Positions 1 through 7,139 of a DNA stretch of 7,947 nt are shown in pieces. Under the pieces are notes generated by a model that worked only from the letters and a program-made list of their open reading frames with translations, did not search any database and was not told the DNA's origin. The stretch's first letter is position 1; the number at the start of each line of letters is the position of its first letter. Made by a program: the position numbers and the translations under genes. Origin of the DNA: Cocleimonas sp. (GTDB lineage Bacteria; Pseudomonadota; Gammaproteobacteria; Thiotrichales; Thiotrichaceae). The stretch lies in assembly GCA_023146675.1 (NCBI GenBank), contig JAGLBQ010000225.1:1-7947 (forward strand). Direction: 5' to 3'.

Positions 1-463
1 TTTTTAATTTACGTTTGAAGTCTTTACGACGTGACGTTGATAAATAAGGTAGGTATTTATCTAGTGGCATACAATAGGCGCTAGCTGTTTCTTCAAAGTA
101 TGAAAAATCATGTTGTGAAACGACATCAACATCAAAATAGGTAGTCGTTTCATCAAGTAATTGATCCAAGTTCCTGATCACATTTTCAGCGCCTGGAGTA
201 TAAGTTGGCGAGATAGGCGGTGAGGCAGGAATTGCTGGAATATAGGATGCGAGTAGTTGACCTTCATTACTTGAGTATAAACCTAGCGGTATATAGCCTG
301 TGGGTTTTCCATGCTCATCACGACTGACCAAGAGACGAGAATCACTTAGATAGGGGTAGCTAAATAACTCTTCAATGAGATTAGATGCGGCGTAAAGAGA
401 ACCGTCATCAAGCGCATGAATCACCGCTAACTCTTCATTTGTTAAACACAGATTAAGACCCAT
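1..463 (-). CDS. Partial GNAT-type acetyltransferase, BioF2/FemAB-like (C-terminus beyond window)
   Basis: An open frame starts with ATG at 463 and runs leftward without a stop to the window edge, giving 154 residues of a longer protein. The N-terminal part (residues about 30-62) contains LLVSRDEHGKPTGYIPLGLY, which looks like the first beta strands of a GNAT fold. The visible end (138-154) reads LPYLSTSRRKDFKRKLK. That fits the step in BioF2-like and FemAB-like acyltransferases where 'yl..ls...R..lrrk.r' precedes the catalytic GNAT half, which is outside the window. No signal peptide or membrane segment is seen, so it is probably cytoplasmic. The start lies one base after the parB stop (TAA-A-ATG), and a GGAG at 477-480 inside parB could serve as a ribosome site, so translational coupling to parB is likely. 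The substrate is unknown. That this is a real gene is well supported; the family call is moderate and rests on motif resemblance. Confidence 0.6.
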   Translation of the reverse strand, partial: MGLNLCLTNEELAVIHALDDGSLYAASNLIEELFSYPYLSDSRLLVSRDEHGKPTGYIPLGLYSSNEGQLLASYIPAIPASPPISPTYTPGAENVIRNLDQLLDETTTYFDVDVVSQHDFSYFEETASAYCMPLDKYLPYLSTSRRKDFKRKLK

Positions 464-464
464 T

Positions 465-1325
465 TTACTTAATATGCTCCAGAATTCCGTCTAATTCATC
501 CAAACTGTTATAGGCAATAACCAACTTCCCTTTGCCTCGTGAGTTATATTTGATGTCAATATCTGCACCCAGTGTTTCAGAAAGTGATCGCTCAAGCTTG
601 CTCACTTCAACAGGCTTTGTTTTTTCTTTCTGAGCATTAGGATTCTTAATACCCTGTAAAATACTTTTAACTAAGCGCTCAGTATCACGTACCGACATGC
701 CACGTTGCGCCACCTTGTGTGCAGCATCCAGCTGAGTTTGTCCGTCTAAGGCTAATAAAGCACGCGCATGCCCCATATCAATTTGTCGAGAATCTAACAG
801 TGCTTTAGTCTCATCTTCCAGCTCTAATAAGCGTAATAAATTGGTTACCCCAGTACGTGAGCGCCCTACTGCATCCGCTGTTTGCTGATGCGTTAATCCA
901 AATTCACTAATGAGTCGGCTCATTGCTATGGACTCTTCCAGTGCATTCAAATCTTCACGCTGGATATTTTCAATCAACGATATCGCTGCTGCCGCTTGAT
1001 CAGGAATATCGCGTACGATGGCAGGAATATCATGTAAACCTGCAATCTGCGAGGCACGCCAGCGTCGTTCACCTGCAATTAATTCATACAATCCAGAATC
1101 AAGACGGCGCACAATAACAGGCTGTACTAACCCCTGTGCTTTAATAGACTCCGCCAATTCTTGCAACGCATCGGGATCAATATTCAAACGAGGTTGGTAA
1201 GGACCTTTTTGAATTTTTTCGACAGGGAGTTGTTTTAATTCAGTTTCATTAGTTACATCATTCTTTTTGAGTGATGAACTAAGCAGCATATCCAGACCAC
1301 GACCTAATCCTGGCTTCATTGCCAT
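465..1325 (-). CDS. parB: Chromosome-partitioning protein ParB (Spo0J family)
   Basis: ParB is the CTP-dependent DNA clamp that loads at parS sites near the replication origin and stimulates the ParA ATPase during chromosome segregation. The 286-residue length is normal for chromosomal ParB. In order it shows a basic N-terminal tail with GLGRGLDMLL (residues 6-15), the usual ParA-interacting start; the ParB/sulfiredoxin-like CTP-binding domain (about 33-125) with GERRWRA (85-91) and ENIQRED (119-125); a helix-turn-helix region for parS recognition (about 143-165, GLTHQQTADAVGRSRTGVTN); a lysine-rich linker (225-240); and a C-terminal dimerisation domain (about 243-285). I prefer the ATG at 1325 over the one two codons later because AAGGAA lies 8 bases upstream of it. 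It follows parA on the same strand after an unusually long 186-bp gap, and the next gene starts one base after its stop. Identification is secure. Confidence 0.96.
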   Translation of the reverse strand: MAMKPGLGRGLDMLLSSSLKKNDVTNETELKQLPVEKIQKGPYQPRLNIDPDALQELAESIKAQGLVQPVIVRRLDSGLYELIAGERRWRASQIAGLHDIPAIVRDIPDQAAAAISLIENIQREDLNALEESIAMSRLISEFGLTHQQTADAVGRSRTGVTNLLRLLELEDETKALLDSRQIDMGHARALLALDGQTQLDAAHKVAQRGMSVRDTERLVKSILQGIKNPNAQKEKTKPVEVSKLERSLSETLGADIDIKYNSRGKGKLVIAYNSLDELDGILEHIK

Positions 1326-1333
1326 TGTTTTTA

Positions 1334-1339
1334 TTCCTT
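1334..1339 (-). promoter_or_regulatory. Ribosome binding site of parB
   Basis: On the minus strand AAGGAA lies 8 bases before the ATG at 1325. This supports MAMKPG as the true N-terminus rather than a start at the third codon. Confidence 0.6.
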
Positions 1340-1450
1340 TTTTGGTAATTATTCAGGGGTTTTATATTTTAGAAACATTGAATCTAATACCTAAGTTTGA
1401 AAAATGCAGCAATAAAAATTAAATAATGACACTCAGGTAGCAGACATTGT

Positions 1451-1493
1451 TCCCATACTGATGGGAGTAGACATCTAACGATGATTTGCATCG
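1451..1493 (-). repeat. Two tandem short inverted repeats in the parA-parB gap
   Basis: TCCCAT-ACTG-ATGGGA (1451-1466) is a perfect 6-bp stem with a 4-base loop. Twelve bases on, CGATG-ATTTG-CATCG (1479-1493) is a perfect 5-bp stem. Both lie just downstream of the parA stop and upstream of parB. Neither is followed by a T-run in the transcribed (leftward) direction, so they are not convincing intrinsic terminators. They may be mRNA stem-loops that stabilise the parA message or adjust parB expression, or protein sites. The rest of the 186-bp gap is AT-rich. A weak promoter-like pair for parB (TTGCTG, 17 bases, TATTAG on the minus strand) may be present but is not strong enough to list separately. 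Confidence 0.4.
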
Positions 1494-1511
1494 GAGCGAT
1501 ACCAAAATGGT

Positions 1512-2297
1512 CTAAGCAGCTGCCGCTGAGTTATTTGCCTCTTTGCGAACCATTTCAGCCGCTAGTGCAAGATAAGCCAAAGCACCACTTGAGCGCTTAT
1601 CATAGATTAATACGGGCATACCATGACTTGGGGCTTCCGCTAAACGTACATTTCGTGGGATAGACGTCGCAAAGAGAGTATCAGAAAAATGCTCAGCCAA
1701 TTGTTGAGAAACATCACGCGCTAAATTATTACGCGGATCATACATCGTGCGCAAGATACCTGATATTTTAAGTTTTGGATTAGCACTATCTCGTATCATA
1801 TTGACTGAGTTAATTAAAGAGGAGAGACCTTCTAGCGCATAATACTCGCACTGCATAGGAACTAACACACCATCCGAAGCAACCAATGCATTGACCGTTA
1901 AAATATTTAATGATGGCGGACAATCAATCAAAATATAATCATATTGATCGCGTATTGTTGCTAATGACTCACGTAGACGAAATTCCCGCTGATCCTCATC
2001 CATTAACCCAAGTTCAGCAACTGTTAAATCGGGGCCGCCTGATAATACATCAATACTTATTTTCTCTACTTGCTGAATGGCATCTTTAATATCCGCTTTA
2101 TTCAATAACACATCACTTAATAATATAGGTGCATCATGCTTATCTAAACCTAATCCAGTGGTTGCATTTCCCTGTGCGTCCATATCAATGACAAGAACTT
2201 TTCTTCGTACAGAAACTAGCGAGGCAGCAAGATTCACACTAGTGGTTGTTTTACCAACTCCGCCTTTTTGGTTAGCTATTGCTAGCACTTTTGCCAT
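1512..2297 (-). CDS. parA: Chromosome-partitioning ATPase ParA (Soj family)
   Basis: ParA is the deviant-Walker ATPase that binds DNA non-specifically as an ATP dimer and drives movement of ParB-bound origins. The protein has 261 residues and no N-terminal helix-turn-helix extension, which places it in the short chromosomal Soj-like class rather than the long plasmid type. It begins with the nucleotide-binding strand KVLAIANQ and the deviant Walker A KGGVGKTTT (11-19, signature lysine K11, P-loop lysine K16). The A' motif is VLVIDMDAQGN (34-44), and the Walker B/switch II region is YILIDCPPSLN (121-131) with D125. A typical ParA C-terminal portion follows (TSIPRNVRLAEAPSHG, 211-226). The start at 2297 is supported by AAGGA 8 bases upstream. 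ParA normally acts with the ParB encoded downstream. The usual gammaproteobacterial upstream neighbours rsmG (gidB) and mnmG are missing; a divergent exonuclease gene sits there instead. Confidence 0.97.
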   Translation of the reverse strand: MAKVLAIANQKGGVGKTTTSVNLAASLVSVRRKVLVIDMDAQGNATTGLGLDKHDAPILLSDVLLNKADIKDAIQQVEKISIDVLSGGPDLTVAELGLMDEDQREFRLRESLATIRDQYDYILIDCPPSLNILTVNALVASDGVLVPMQCEYYALEGLSSLINSVNMIRDSANPKLKISGILRTMYDPRNNLARDVSQQLAEHFSDTLFATSIPRNVRLAEAPSHGMPVLIYDKRSSGALAYLALAAEMVRKEANNSAAAA

Positions 2298-2397
2298 ATT
2301 TAAGATCCTTGTTTGATAATAGACGTGTGGGCTAATGATATAGTAAGTTCATACCATATTCATAGAGTTTCAAACAGTAACAAAAAGTCATAGTAAA

Positions 2398-2450
2398 GGG
2401 AAATATTGAAAATAATGATTAGTTGTTATTCTATAACAAGGCTGTTTCCC
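2398..2450. repeat. Nested inverted repeats upstream of parA
   Basis: An inner perfect inverted repeat TTGTTAT-TCT-ATAACAA (2423-2439, 7-bp arms) lies inside an outer pair GGGAAA (2398-2403) and TTTCCC (2445-2450). The inner repeat has the spacing of a dimeric repressor operator and lies about 125 bases upstream of the parA start. It has no adjacent T-run and no gene ends nearby, so a terminator role is unlikely. The binding protein is unknown. Confidence 0.4.
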
Positions 2451-2478
2451 ATTGACTTGACGTTATTAGCTCGATAAT

Positions 2479-2506
2479 TTGTTACCTAAATAAAGTGAGA
2501 TATAGT
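2479..2506 (+). promoter_or_regulatory. Candidate sigma-70 promoter for the exonuclease gene
   Basis: TTGTTA (2479-2484) and TATAGT (2501-2506) are separated by 16 bases, a reasonable -35/-10 pair on the plus strand. It would give a leader of about 130 bases before the ATG at 2645. In such AT-rich DNA, chance matches are common, so this is a tentative call. Confidence 0.35.
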
Positions 2507-2557
2507 TTTATAAATAGTATGACTTCCATAGTGGCAGTCCGTATTTAATCCTCCTAT

Positions 2558-2630
2558 TTATACACAATTAACGTATTATAGATGGATATACTCACTTAAA
2601 ACAAAGGCAAGAAGTCAAACTTTATCCCCA
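2558..2630 (+). promoter_or_regulatory. Two DnaA-box-like 9-mers
   Basis: TTATACACA at 2558-2566 fits the relaxed DnaA-box consensus TTATNCACA exactly. TTATCCCCA at 2622-2630 differs from TTATCCACA at one base. Both are on the plus strand in an AT-rich spacer next to parAB, genes that usually lie near the origin. Two sites are too few to call an origin; they could be chance or a DnaA regulatory site. Confidence 0.3.
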
Positions 2631-2644
2631 AAAATAAAATACTT

Positions 2645-3178
2645 ATGAATTATATTATGGTCGACATAGAAGCTGATGGACCAATCCCCAGTGATTATTC
2701 TATGGTTAGTTTTGGTGCAGTTATTGTTGAACCCTCTCTGAAACATACTTTCTATGGGAAATTAAAACCAATTTCTGAGCAATGGATTCCTGAAGCCTTA
2801 AAAGTCAGCGGGCATAGCCGCGAGGAAACCTTATTATTTGATGATCCTAAAGAGGTAATGCATAATTTTACCACTTGGATAGAACAACATACTGGCAACC
2901 GAAGACCTTTATTTATATCAGATAATAATGGTTTTGATTGGCAGTTTATTAACTGGTATTTCCATCATTTTACGGGCAACAATCCTTTTGGTCATAGTTC
3001 TACCAATCTAGGCTCACTCTATAAAGGCGCTTGTGGGAGTATGTTTAAAAACTTTAAACATTTGCGCCAGACTAAACATACACATCACCCCGTTGATGAT
3101 GCTAGGGGGAATGCTGAGGCACTGTTAAAAATATTTGAGCAGTACCAACTAATAGCTAATAAGGTGAAAGCAGAATAA
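2645..3178 (+). CDS. DEDDh-type 3'-5' exonuclease/exoribonuclease (Rv2179c-like)
   Basis: This 177-residue protein has the complete active-site set of a DEDDh exonuclease. Exo I is MVDIEADG with D7 and E9; Exo II is NNGFDWQFINWYF with D98; Exo III is HHPVDDARGNAEAL with H147 and D152. These acidic residues would hold two metal ions and remove nucleotides one at a time from 3' ends. The short single-domain form, the DIEADGP start and the WYFHHFTG segment after Exo II look most like the Rv2179c-type '3'-5' exoribonuclease' group rather than oligoribonuclease, RNase T or DnaQ. It has no signal peptide, so it is cytoplasmic. Its substrate (RNA or DNA ends) cannot be told from sequence. The ATG at 2645 has no good ribosome site, and the ATG at 2657 is also possible; either keeps the active site. 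It diverges from parA and precedes the MFS gene by roughly 50-100 bp without an obvious terminator. Confidence 0.85.
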   Translation: MNYIMVDIEADGPIPSDYSMVSFGAVIVEPSLKHTFYGKLKPISEQWIPEALKVSGHSREETLLFDDPKEVMHNFTTWIEQHTGNRRPLFISDNNGFDWQFINWYFHHFTGNNPFGHSSTNLGSLYKGACGSMFKNFKHLRQTKHTHHPVDDARGNAEALLKIFEQYQLIANKVKAE

Positions 3179-3276
3179 TACCGTTTAAAAATCAGCAATT
3201 ATCAAGGCACATAAAATATAAGTATTGTACCATGCGGTTTCATCCCCCCTTGCCCAGTCAGGATTACCTAGCCTTT

Positions 3277-4641
3277 ATGAATAACCTTGAAAAGCGAACA
3301 GCGATTTCATTAGCAGCGGTTTATGCGGTACGTATGCTGGGGCTGTTTATGATTTTACCGGTGTTTACGCTCTATACAAAAGATATACCTGAAATAACCC
3401 CTTTTCTAGCAGGTTTGGCAATTGGTATTTATGGGTTAACTCAGGCTATATTGCAAATTCCACTGGGTTTACTATCCGATAAAATTGGTCGCAAGCCAGT
3501 CATTGCAGGTGGTTTATTTATCTTTGCTATTGGCAGTGTCGTGGCAGCTCTGGCAAATAATATTGAAATGCTCATTTTAGGTCGGGCAATTCAAGGCTCA
3601 GGTGCCATTGCGGCGGCTACGATGGCTTTGGCAGCAGATCTTACCCGTGAAGAGCATCGTGCTAAGGTCATGGCAATTATTGGCATGACTATTGGTGTTT
3701 CATTTGGTGTAGCAATGGTTGTTGGGCCCATTATTAGTGAATGGGTGGGGCTTAGTGGTATTTTTTGGGTAACAACAGGTTTGGCATTTATTGGTATTTT
3801 GCTCATTTTATTTGTCGTACCGCATCCTCCCGTTTTACATTCACATCGTGATGCAGGGATTATTAAAGGCTATCTATCATCTGCTCTGCATAATCCAACG
3901 TTAATACGTATGAATATTGGCGTATTTATTCTGCATATGATTCTGTCTGCAAACTTTACCGTTATTCCACTTATATTTCGCGACACACTAGGATTCGCCA
4001 GTGTAGAGCATTGGAAAATATACCTTCCCGTACTCGTTGTATCTTTTATACTCTCAATTCCTTTAATTATTATTGCCGAAAAATTTCAAAAAATTAAGCC
4101 CTTATTTGTCGCCTCTGTTGCCGCATTAGTGATTGCACAGATAGCAATGGGACTGATGACCAGCACTATGCTCATGCTACTACTGGCATTCTTAGTTTTC
4201 TTTATTGGATTTAATTTTTTAGAAGCGGTACAGCCCTCCCTTGTTGCTAAATATTCCAGTGTTAATAATAAAGGAACTGCAATGGGTGTTTTTTCTACCG
4301 CTCAGTTTTTAGGAATTTTTGCAGGTGGATCACTTGGTGGACTCGTTGCAAATTACTGGGGTATTCAAGGCGTATTGTTCTTTGGTGCACTTGTTGCAGC
4401 GCTATGGCTAGTGGTTGCATTGGGATTACCGCAGCCCAAGTTTTATCAAAGTCGGATTTTCAAATTAAATAAAAATGCATTGCTTGATCCAACTAAAACA
4501 ACACAATTGCTCAATCAAATTGCGGGCATTAAAGAAAGTGCTATTTCTTTGGATGAAAAAGTTGTTTATTTAAAGGTGGATAAAGACGAGTTTATTGAGG
4601 AAGCGTTACAGGACTTCGTGCCTCAATGTAGCTCAAGTTAG
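3277..4641 (+). CDS. MFS transporter, YajR-like, with C-terminal YAM-type domain
   Basis: This is an inner-membrane major facilitator superfamily protein with about 12 hydrophobic helices. From the upstream ATG at 3232 the frame has 469 residues, but I prefer the ATG at 3277 (residue 16, MNNLEKRTAISL): the extra N-terminus (MRFHPPLPSQDYLAF) is unlike the family, the 3232 start has no ribosome site, and CAGGA lies upstream of 3277, though rather far at 13 bases. In the longer numbering, motif A is GLLSDKIGRKP (79-89), motif B RAIQGSGA (118-125), and a motif C-like GVSFGVAMVVGPIIS lies at 155-169. The opening RMLGLFMILPVF strongly resembles E. coli YajR. After the last helix a soluble tail (about 405-462) carrying KESAISLDEKVVYLKVDKDEF fits the small ferredoxin-like YAM domain of YajR. 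Such proteins are presumed proton-driven drug/metabolite exporters; the substrate is unknown. Confidence 0.88.
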   Translation: MNNLEKRTAISLAAVYAVRMLGLFMILPVFTLYTKDIPEITPFLAGLAIGIYGLTQAILQIPLGLLSDKIGRKPVIAGGLFIFAIGSVVAALANNIEMLILGRAIQGSGAIAAATMALAADLTREEHRAKVMAIIGMTIGVSFGVAMVVGPIISEWVGLSGIFWVTTGLAFIGILLILFVVPHPPVLHSHRDAGIIKGYLSSALHNPTLIRMNIGVFILHMILSANFTVIPLIFRDTLGFASVEHWKIYLPVLVVSFILSIPLIIIAEKFQKIKPLFVASVAALVIAQIAMGLMTSTMLMLLLAFLVFFIGFNFLEAVQPSLVAKYSSVNNKGTAMGVFSTAQFLGIFAGGSLGGLVANYWGIQGVLFFGALVAALWLVVALGLPQPKFYQSRIFKLNKNALLDPTKTTQLLNQIAGIKESAISLDEKVVYLKVDKDEFIEEALQDFVPQCSSS

Positions 4642-4775
4642 ATTTGACTGTAGTGGTCTAATAAAACTTGAACGGTTATGTTTAACAAACTACTTCCCCT
4701 TTCATCCAGAAAATTTTTCCCAATAGCAGAATACGTTTATGATTAGGAAATTAATAACAATAATCCCTACTGACT
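4642..4775 (+). promoter_or_regulatory. 134-bp gap upstream of the Wzc-like gene with a possible -10 element
   Basis: No intrinsic terminator follows the MFS stop. TATGAT at 4738-4743 is a fair -10 hexamer and would give a leader of about 26 bases, but no good -35 accompanies it. A TTGAAC (4668-4673) with a poor -10 at 4691-4696 is an alternative. No ribosome site lies at the normal distance from the ATG at 4776; the nearest AGGA (4745-4748) is 27 bases away. Whether the kinase gene has its own promoter or is read through from the MFS gene cannot be settled by eye. Confidence 0.25.
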
Positions 4776-7139
4776 ATGACCATCCCTATTTTAAAAACTG
4801 TTGGCGATTTGTCCTCTGATGTCCGTGATACCTCGATTCCTGTATCCAATGTACAAATGCTTGATACTGCTGATATTCAAGCAAGTAAGCGTGAGCTTTC
4901 ACTTAATGATATTTTCTCAATTTTATGGCGCAGAAAGTGGATTATTTTACTTTCAACTCTCTTGACGGTAGCGATAGCATTACTCTTTACGCTTTCAGCA
5001 AAACCTAGCTACCGCGCTAATGCTACGATTCAAATCGAGCGCAAGGGTCCTGAGGTGGTTAGTTTTGGTAAGACAGAAAGCCTAGGAGGGGAGGTGGATA
5101 CCTTAAATGATCCCTTTTTTCGTACTCGTTATGAGACGTTAAAGAGCCGTACTTTATTGGCAAAAGTTATTGCTGATACGAATCTACGCGCTAGTTTAAC
5201 GGGGGAGAATGATAAACCGTCTGTGATCAAAGAGTTTCTTGGTTTTACAGAAAAGCGACCTGTAAGCCGAGCACCCGTAGATCTACCTTCACTATTATTG
5301 CAGCGTTTGTTAGTGCAACCCATTGATAAAACACATCTGGTAGAAATATATTATGAAGGCAGTTCCCCACAGGAAGCAAAGGATGTTGTTAGCTCATTGG
5401 TAAATCATTTTATTAAATCACAAATAGATTCACGCAGTGAAACGGGTGATTTTGCTAAGGATTTTTTAAATAAACAGGTTGATGATGCGAGCCAGCGACT
5501 AAGAAAATCAGAGAAAAGACTGGTTACCTATTCTAATGAAAAAGGCATTTTAAGTATTGATGAAAATCAGACGCGTCATGTGACTAAATTAAATCAGCTA
5601 AACTCCGCGCTGGTTCAGGCGGAAGTTGCGCGTTCTTCAGCGGAAAGTAAATACCGCCAAATGCAACGTAATGGAAGCACGATTAATACATTAAATAACC
5701 CCGTTATTGTAAATTTAAAAGCACGATTGGTTGGCTTGGAAGGAGACTATCAGGAAAAGCTAAAACTATTTAAACCAAGCTATCCAGATATGCAGCGCTT
5801 AAATCAACAAATTGTAAATATTAAGCGCAAATTGAGATCAGAAACAGGTGCAATAAAAAATGCAAGTAATAATGGTTTAAAAGCAACCTATCTAGCAGCA
5901 AGGTCTCAGGAACGTCGTTTGCGTGGTGAATTGAAACGTTTTAATAGAAAGTTGGAGTCACTGCAAAACAGTGGCGTTGGTTATAGTAAGCTAAAGCGTG
6001 AAGTTGAATCTAATGCGCGTTTGTATAAACGCTTATTACAACGTGTTGAAGAGGTAAATATCGCTTCGTCTGTCAATACCAGCAGTATTAAAATTATTGA
6101 CCCCGCCGTTGCCCCTGTTAAAAAATATCGTCCACGCCCTTCATTAAATATTATTATTGGTTTAATTAGCGGCTTTCTTCTGGGATTAGGATTAGCATTT
6201 TTGCGTGAAGCATTAGACCAAACGGTGCGTTCCACAGAAGATTTACAGCGTATTACAGGTTTGCCTGTATTGGGATTGATTCCCAAGCCAAGGCGTATCA
6301 AAGCAAAAGAAATGCCAATGGCGGCTGCCCTTAAACCAAACGCCCCTTTTTCAGAAGCCTATCGTGTATTATCTGCCAATGTACGTTTTACCTTAGCGCA
6401 TCAGCATGGCAAAGTTTTATTAGTGACCAGTTCACTACCCAATGAAGGAAAAACAACCACAGCCTGCAATATGGCATGTGCCTATGCACAAATGGGAATG
6501 AAGGTATTATTGATCGATGCGGATTTAAGAAAGCCCACCATTGCCACTAAATTAAAAATTTACAATAAACGGGGTTTGGGTAATTTTCTTACTGGTGAGG
6601 AAGACTTGCTCAGTGTGACTCAGCAAATTCAAGCGGTTAAAGGCTTGTATGTGATTACCGCAGGCAGCAGTTCAGCAGATATAATTAGTATGATTAGCAG
6701 TGAAAAAATGCAATATCTGGTTTTACAGGCAGAACAAAAATTTGATTTTGTCATTCTTGACTCCCCGCCTGTAGGAGCATTTGCTGATACCTTATTATTA
6801 TCATCACTTGTCTCTTCAACTCTGATTGTCGCCGATGAAAGTAAGCTGAAAATTGATAAAATACGGCATACGATTATGCAGTTAATGCGAATTAAAAGCA
6901 CAGCAGTTGGTTTTTTACTGCTTAATTCAAGCAATCCTCTGGTGACCGATAATAGTTATGAAAAGCACTACCGAAAAACAGAGCCTTCCATTTTTTCCAA
7001 AGCTTTATCGAATGGCTTAACTGCTAAATTATTGATAAATAGTAAGACAGATGATACAAAAAAGTTTAAAGTTCGTGGTGTTAAAAAATCTTTCTGGGGC
7101 AAGCCAAAGAAAGGAATTAATTTAGGATATATAAATTAA
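4776..7139 (+). CDS. Polysaccharide co-polymerase / tyrosine autokinase (Wzc/GumC-ExoP type)
   Basis: This 787-residue inner-membrane protein combines chain-length control with a bacterial tyrosine (BY) kinase. It would act with an outer-membrane exporter in making and exporting exopolysaccharide or capsule. After a 40-residue cytoplasmic start comes a Wzz domain with transmembrane helix 1 (about 54-74, WIILLSTLLTVAIALLFTL). A long periplasmic region follows (about 75-455) with coiled-coil helices (225-300, 310-355, 370-425) and a GNVR-like segment (403-431). The proline motif VAPVKKYRPRPSLN leads into helix 2 (about 457-476). The kinase domain has Walker A SSLPNEGKTTT (552-562, K559), A' VLLIDADLRKP (577-587, D581/D583) and Walker B FDFVILDSPP (656-665, D662). 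The oligomerisation motif EAYRVLS (527-533) lacks the last arginine of the usual EX2RX2R. The tail holds only scattered tyrosines (728, 732, 785) and is lysine-rich, not the dense tyrosine cluster of E. coli Wzc. The start lacks a good ribosome site, but a full N-terminus favours 4776. Confidence 0.92.
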   Translation: MTIPILKTVGDLSSDVRDTSIPVSNVQMLDTADIQASKRELSLNDIFSILWRRKWIILLSTLLTVAIALLFTLSAKPSYRANATIQIERKGPEVVSFGKTESLGGEVDTLNDPFFRTRYETLKSRTLLAKVIADTNLRASLTGENDKPSVIKEFLGFTEKRPVSRAPVDLPSLLLQRLLVQPIDKTHLVEIYYEGSSPQEAKDVVSSLVNHFIKSQIDSRSETGDFAKDFLNKQVDDASQRLRKSEKRLVTYSNEKGILSIDENQTRHVTKLNQLNSALVQAEVARSSAESKYRQMQRNGSTINTLNNPVIVNLKARLVGLEGDYQEKLKLFKPSYPDMQRLNQQIVNIKRKLRSETGAIKNASNNGLKATYLAARSQERRLRGELKRFNRKLESLQNSGVGYSKLKREVESNARLYKRLLQRVEEVNIASSVNTSSIKIIDPAVAPVKKYRPRPSLNIIIGLISGFLLGLGLAFLREALDQTVRSTEDLQRITGLPVLGLIPKPRRIKAKEMPMAAALKPNAPFSEAYRVLSANVRFTLAHQHGKVLLVTSSLPNEGKTTTACNMACAYAQMGMKVLLIDADLRKPTIATKLKIYNKRGLGNFLTGEEDLLSVTQQIQAVKGLYVITAGSSSADIISMISSEKMQYLVLQAEQKFDFVILDSPPVGAFADTLLLSSLVSSTLIVADESKLKIDKIRHTIMQLMRIKSTAVGFLLLNSSNPLVTDNSYEKHYRKTEPSIFSKALSNGLTAKLLINSKTDDTKKFKVRGVKKSFWGKPKKGINLGYIN

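Larger units (their letters stand above)
2298..2644. other. 347-bp AT-rich divergent intergenic region between parA and the exonuclease gene
   Basis: This non-coding stretch separates leftward parA from rightward genes and must carry promoters for both. Near parA I see only the ribosome site AAGGA (2306-2310, minus strand) and no convincing parA promoter. The middle holds nested inverted repeats (2398-2450). A candidate rightward promoter is at 2479-2506, and overlapping TTGACT/TTGACG words at 2452-2462 could form another. The right half contains the DnaA-box-like words TTATACACA (2558-2566) and TTATCCCCA (2622-2630). Only tiny open frames without ribosome sites are present, so no small gene is called. 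Confidence 0.6.

Noticed and set aside
107..122. Half of a parS-like site (GTTTCAC on the minus strand) inside the acetyltransferase gene
   Set aside because: Only one arm of TGTTTCACGTGAAACA is present; the other arm does not match, so it is not a parS site. No complete parS was seen in the window.
1380..1487. 35-codon minus-strand frame in the parA-parB gap (starts MQIIVRCLLP)
   Set aside because: There is no ribosome site and it runs through the inverted repeats; more likely chance.
3232..3276. The ATG at 3232 as the MFS start
   Set aside because: It adds a 15-residue proline-rich leader unlike YajR-type proteins and has no ribosome site; still possible but less likely than 3277.
4650..4695. 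GTAGTGGTCTAATAAAAC after the MFS gene as a second copy of the foldback end
   Set aside because: It shares only the first seven bases (GTAGTGG) with the 7786 element and lacks a matching inverted right end nearby.
5981..6301. Long antisense and alternative-frame open frames within parA, parB, the MFS and kinase genes
   Set aside because: They overlap strongly supported genes completely, lack domain character and ribosome sites, and are shadows of coding sequence.
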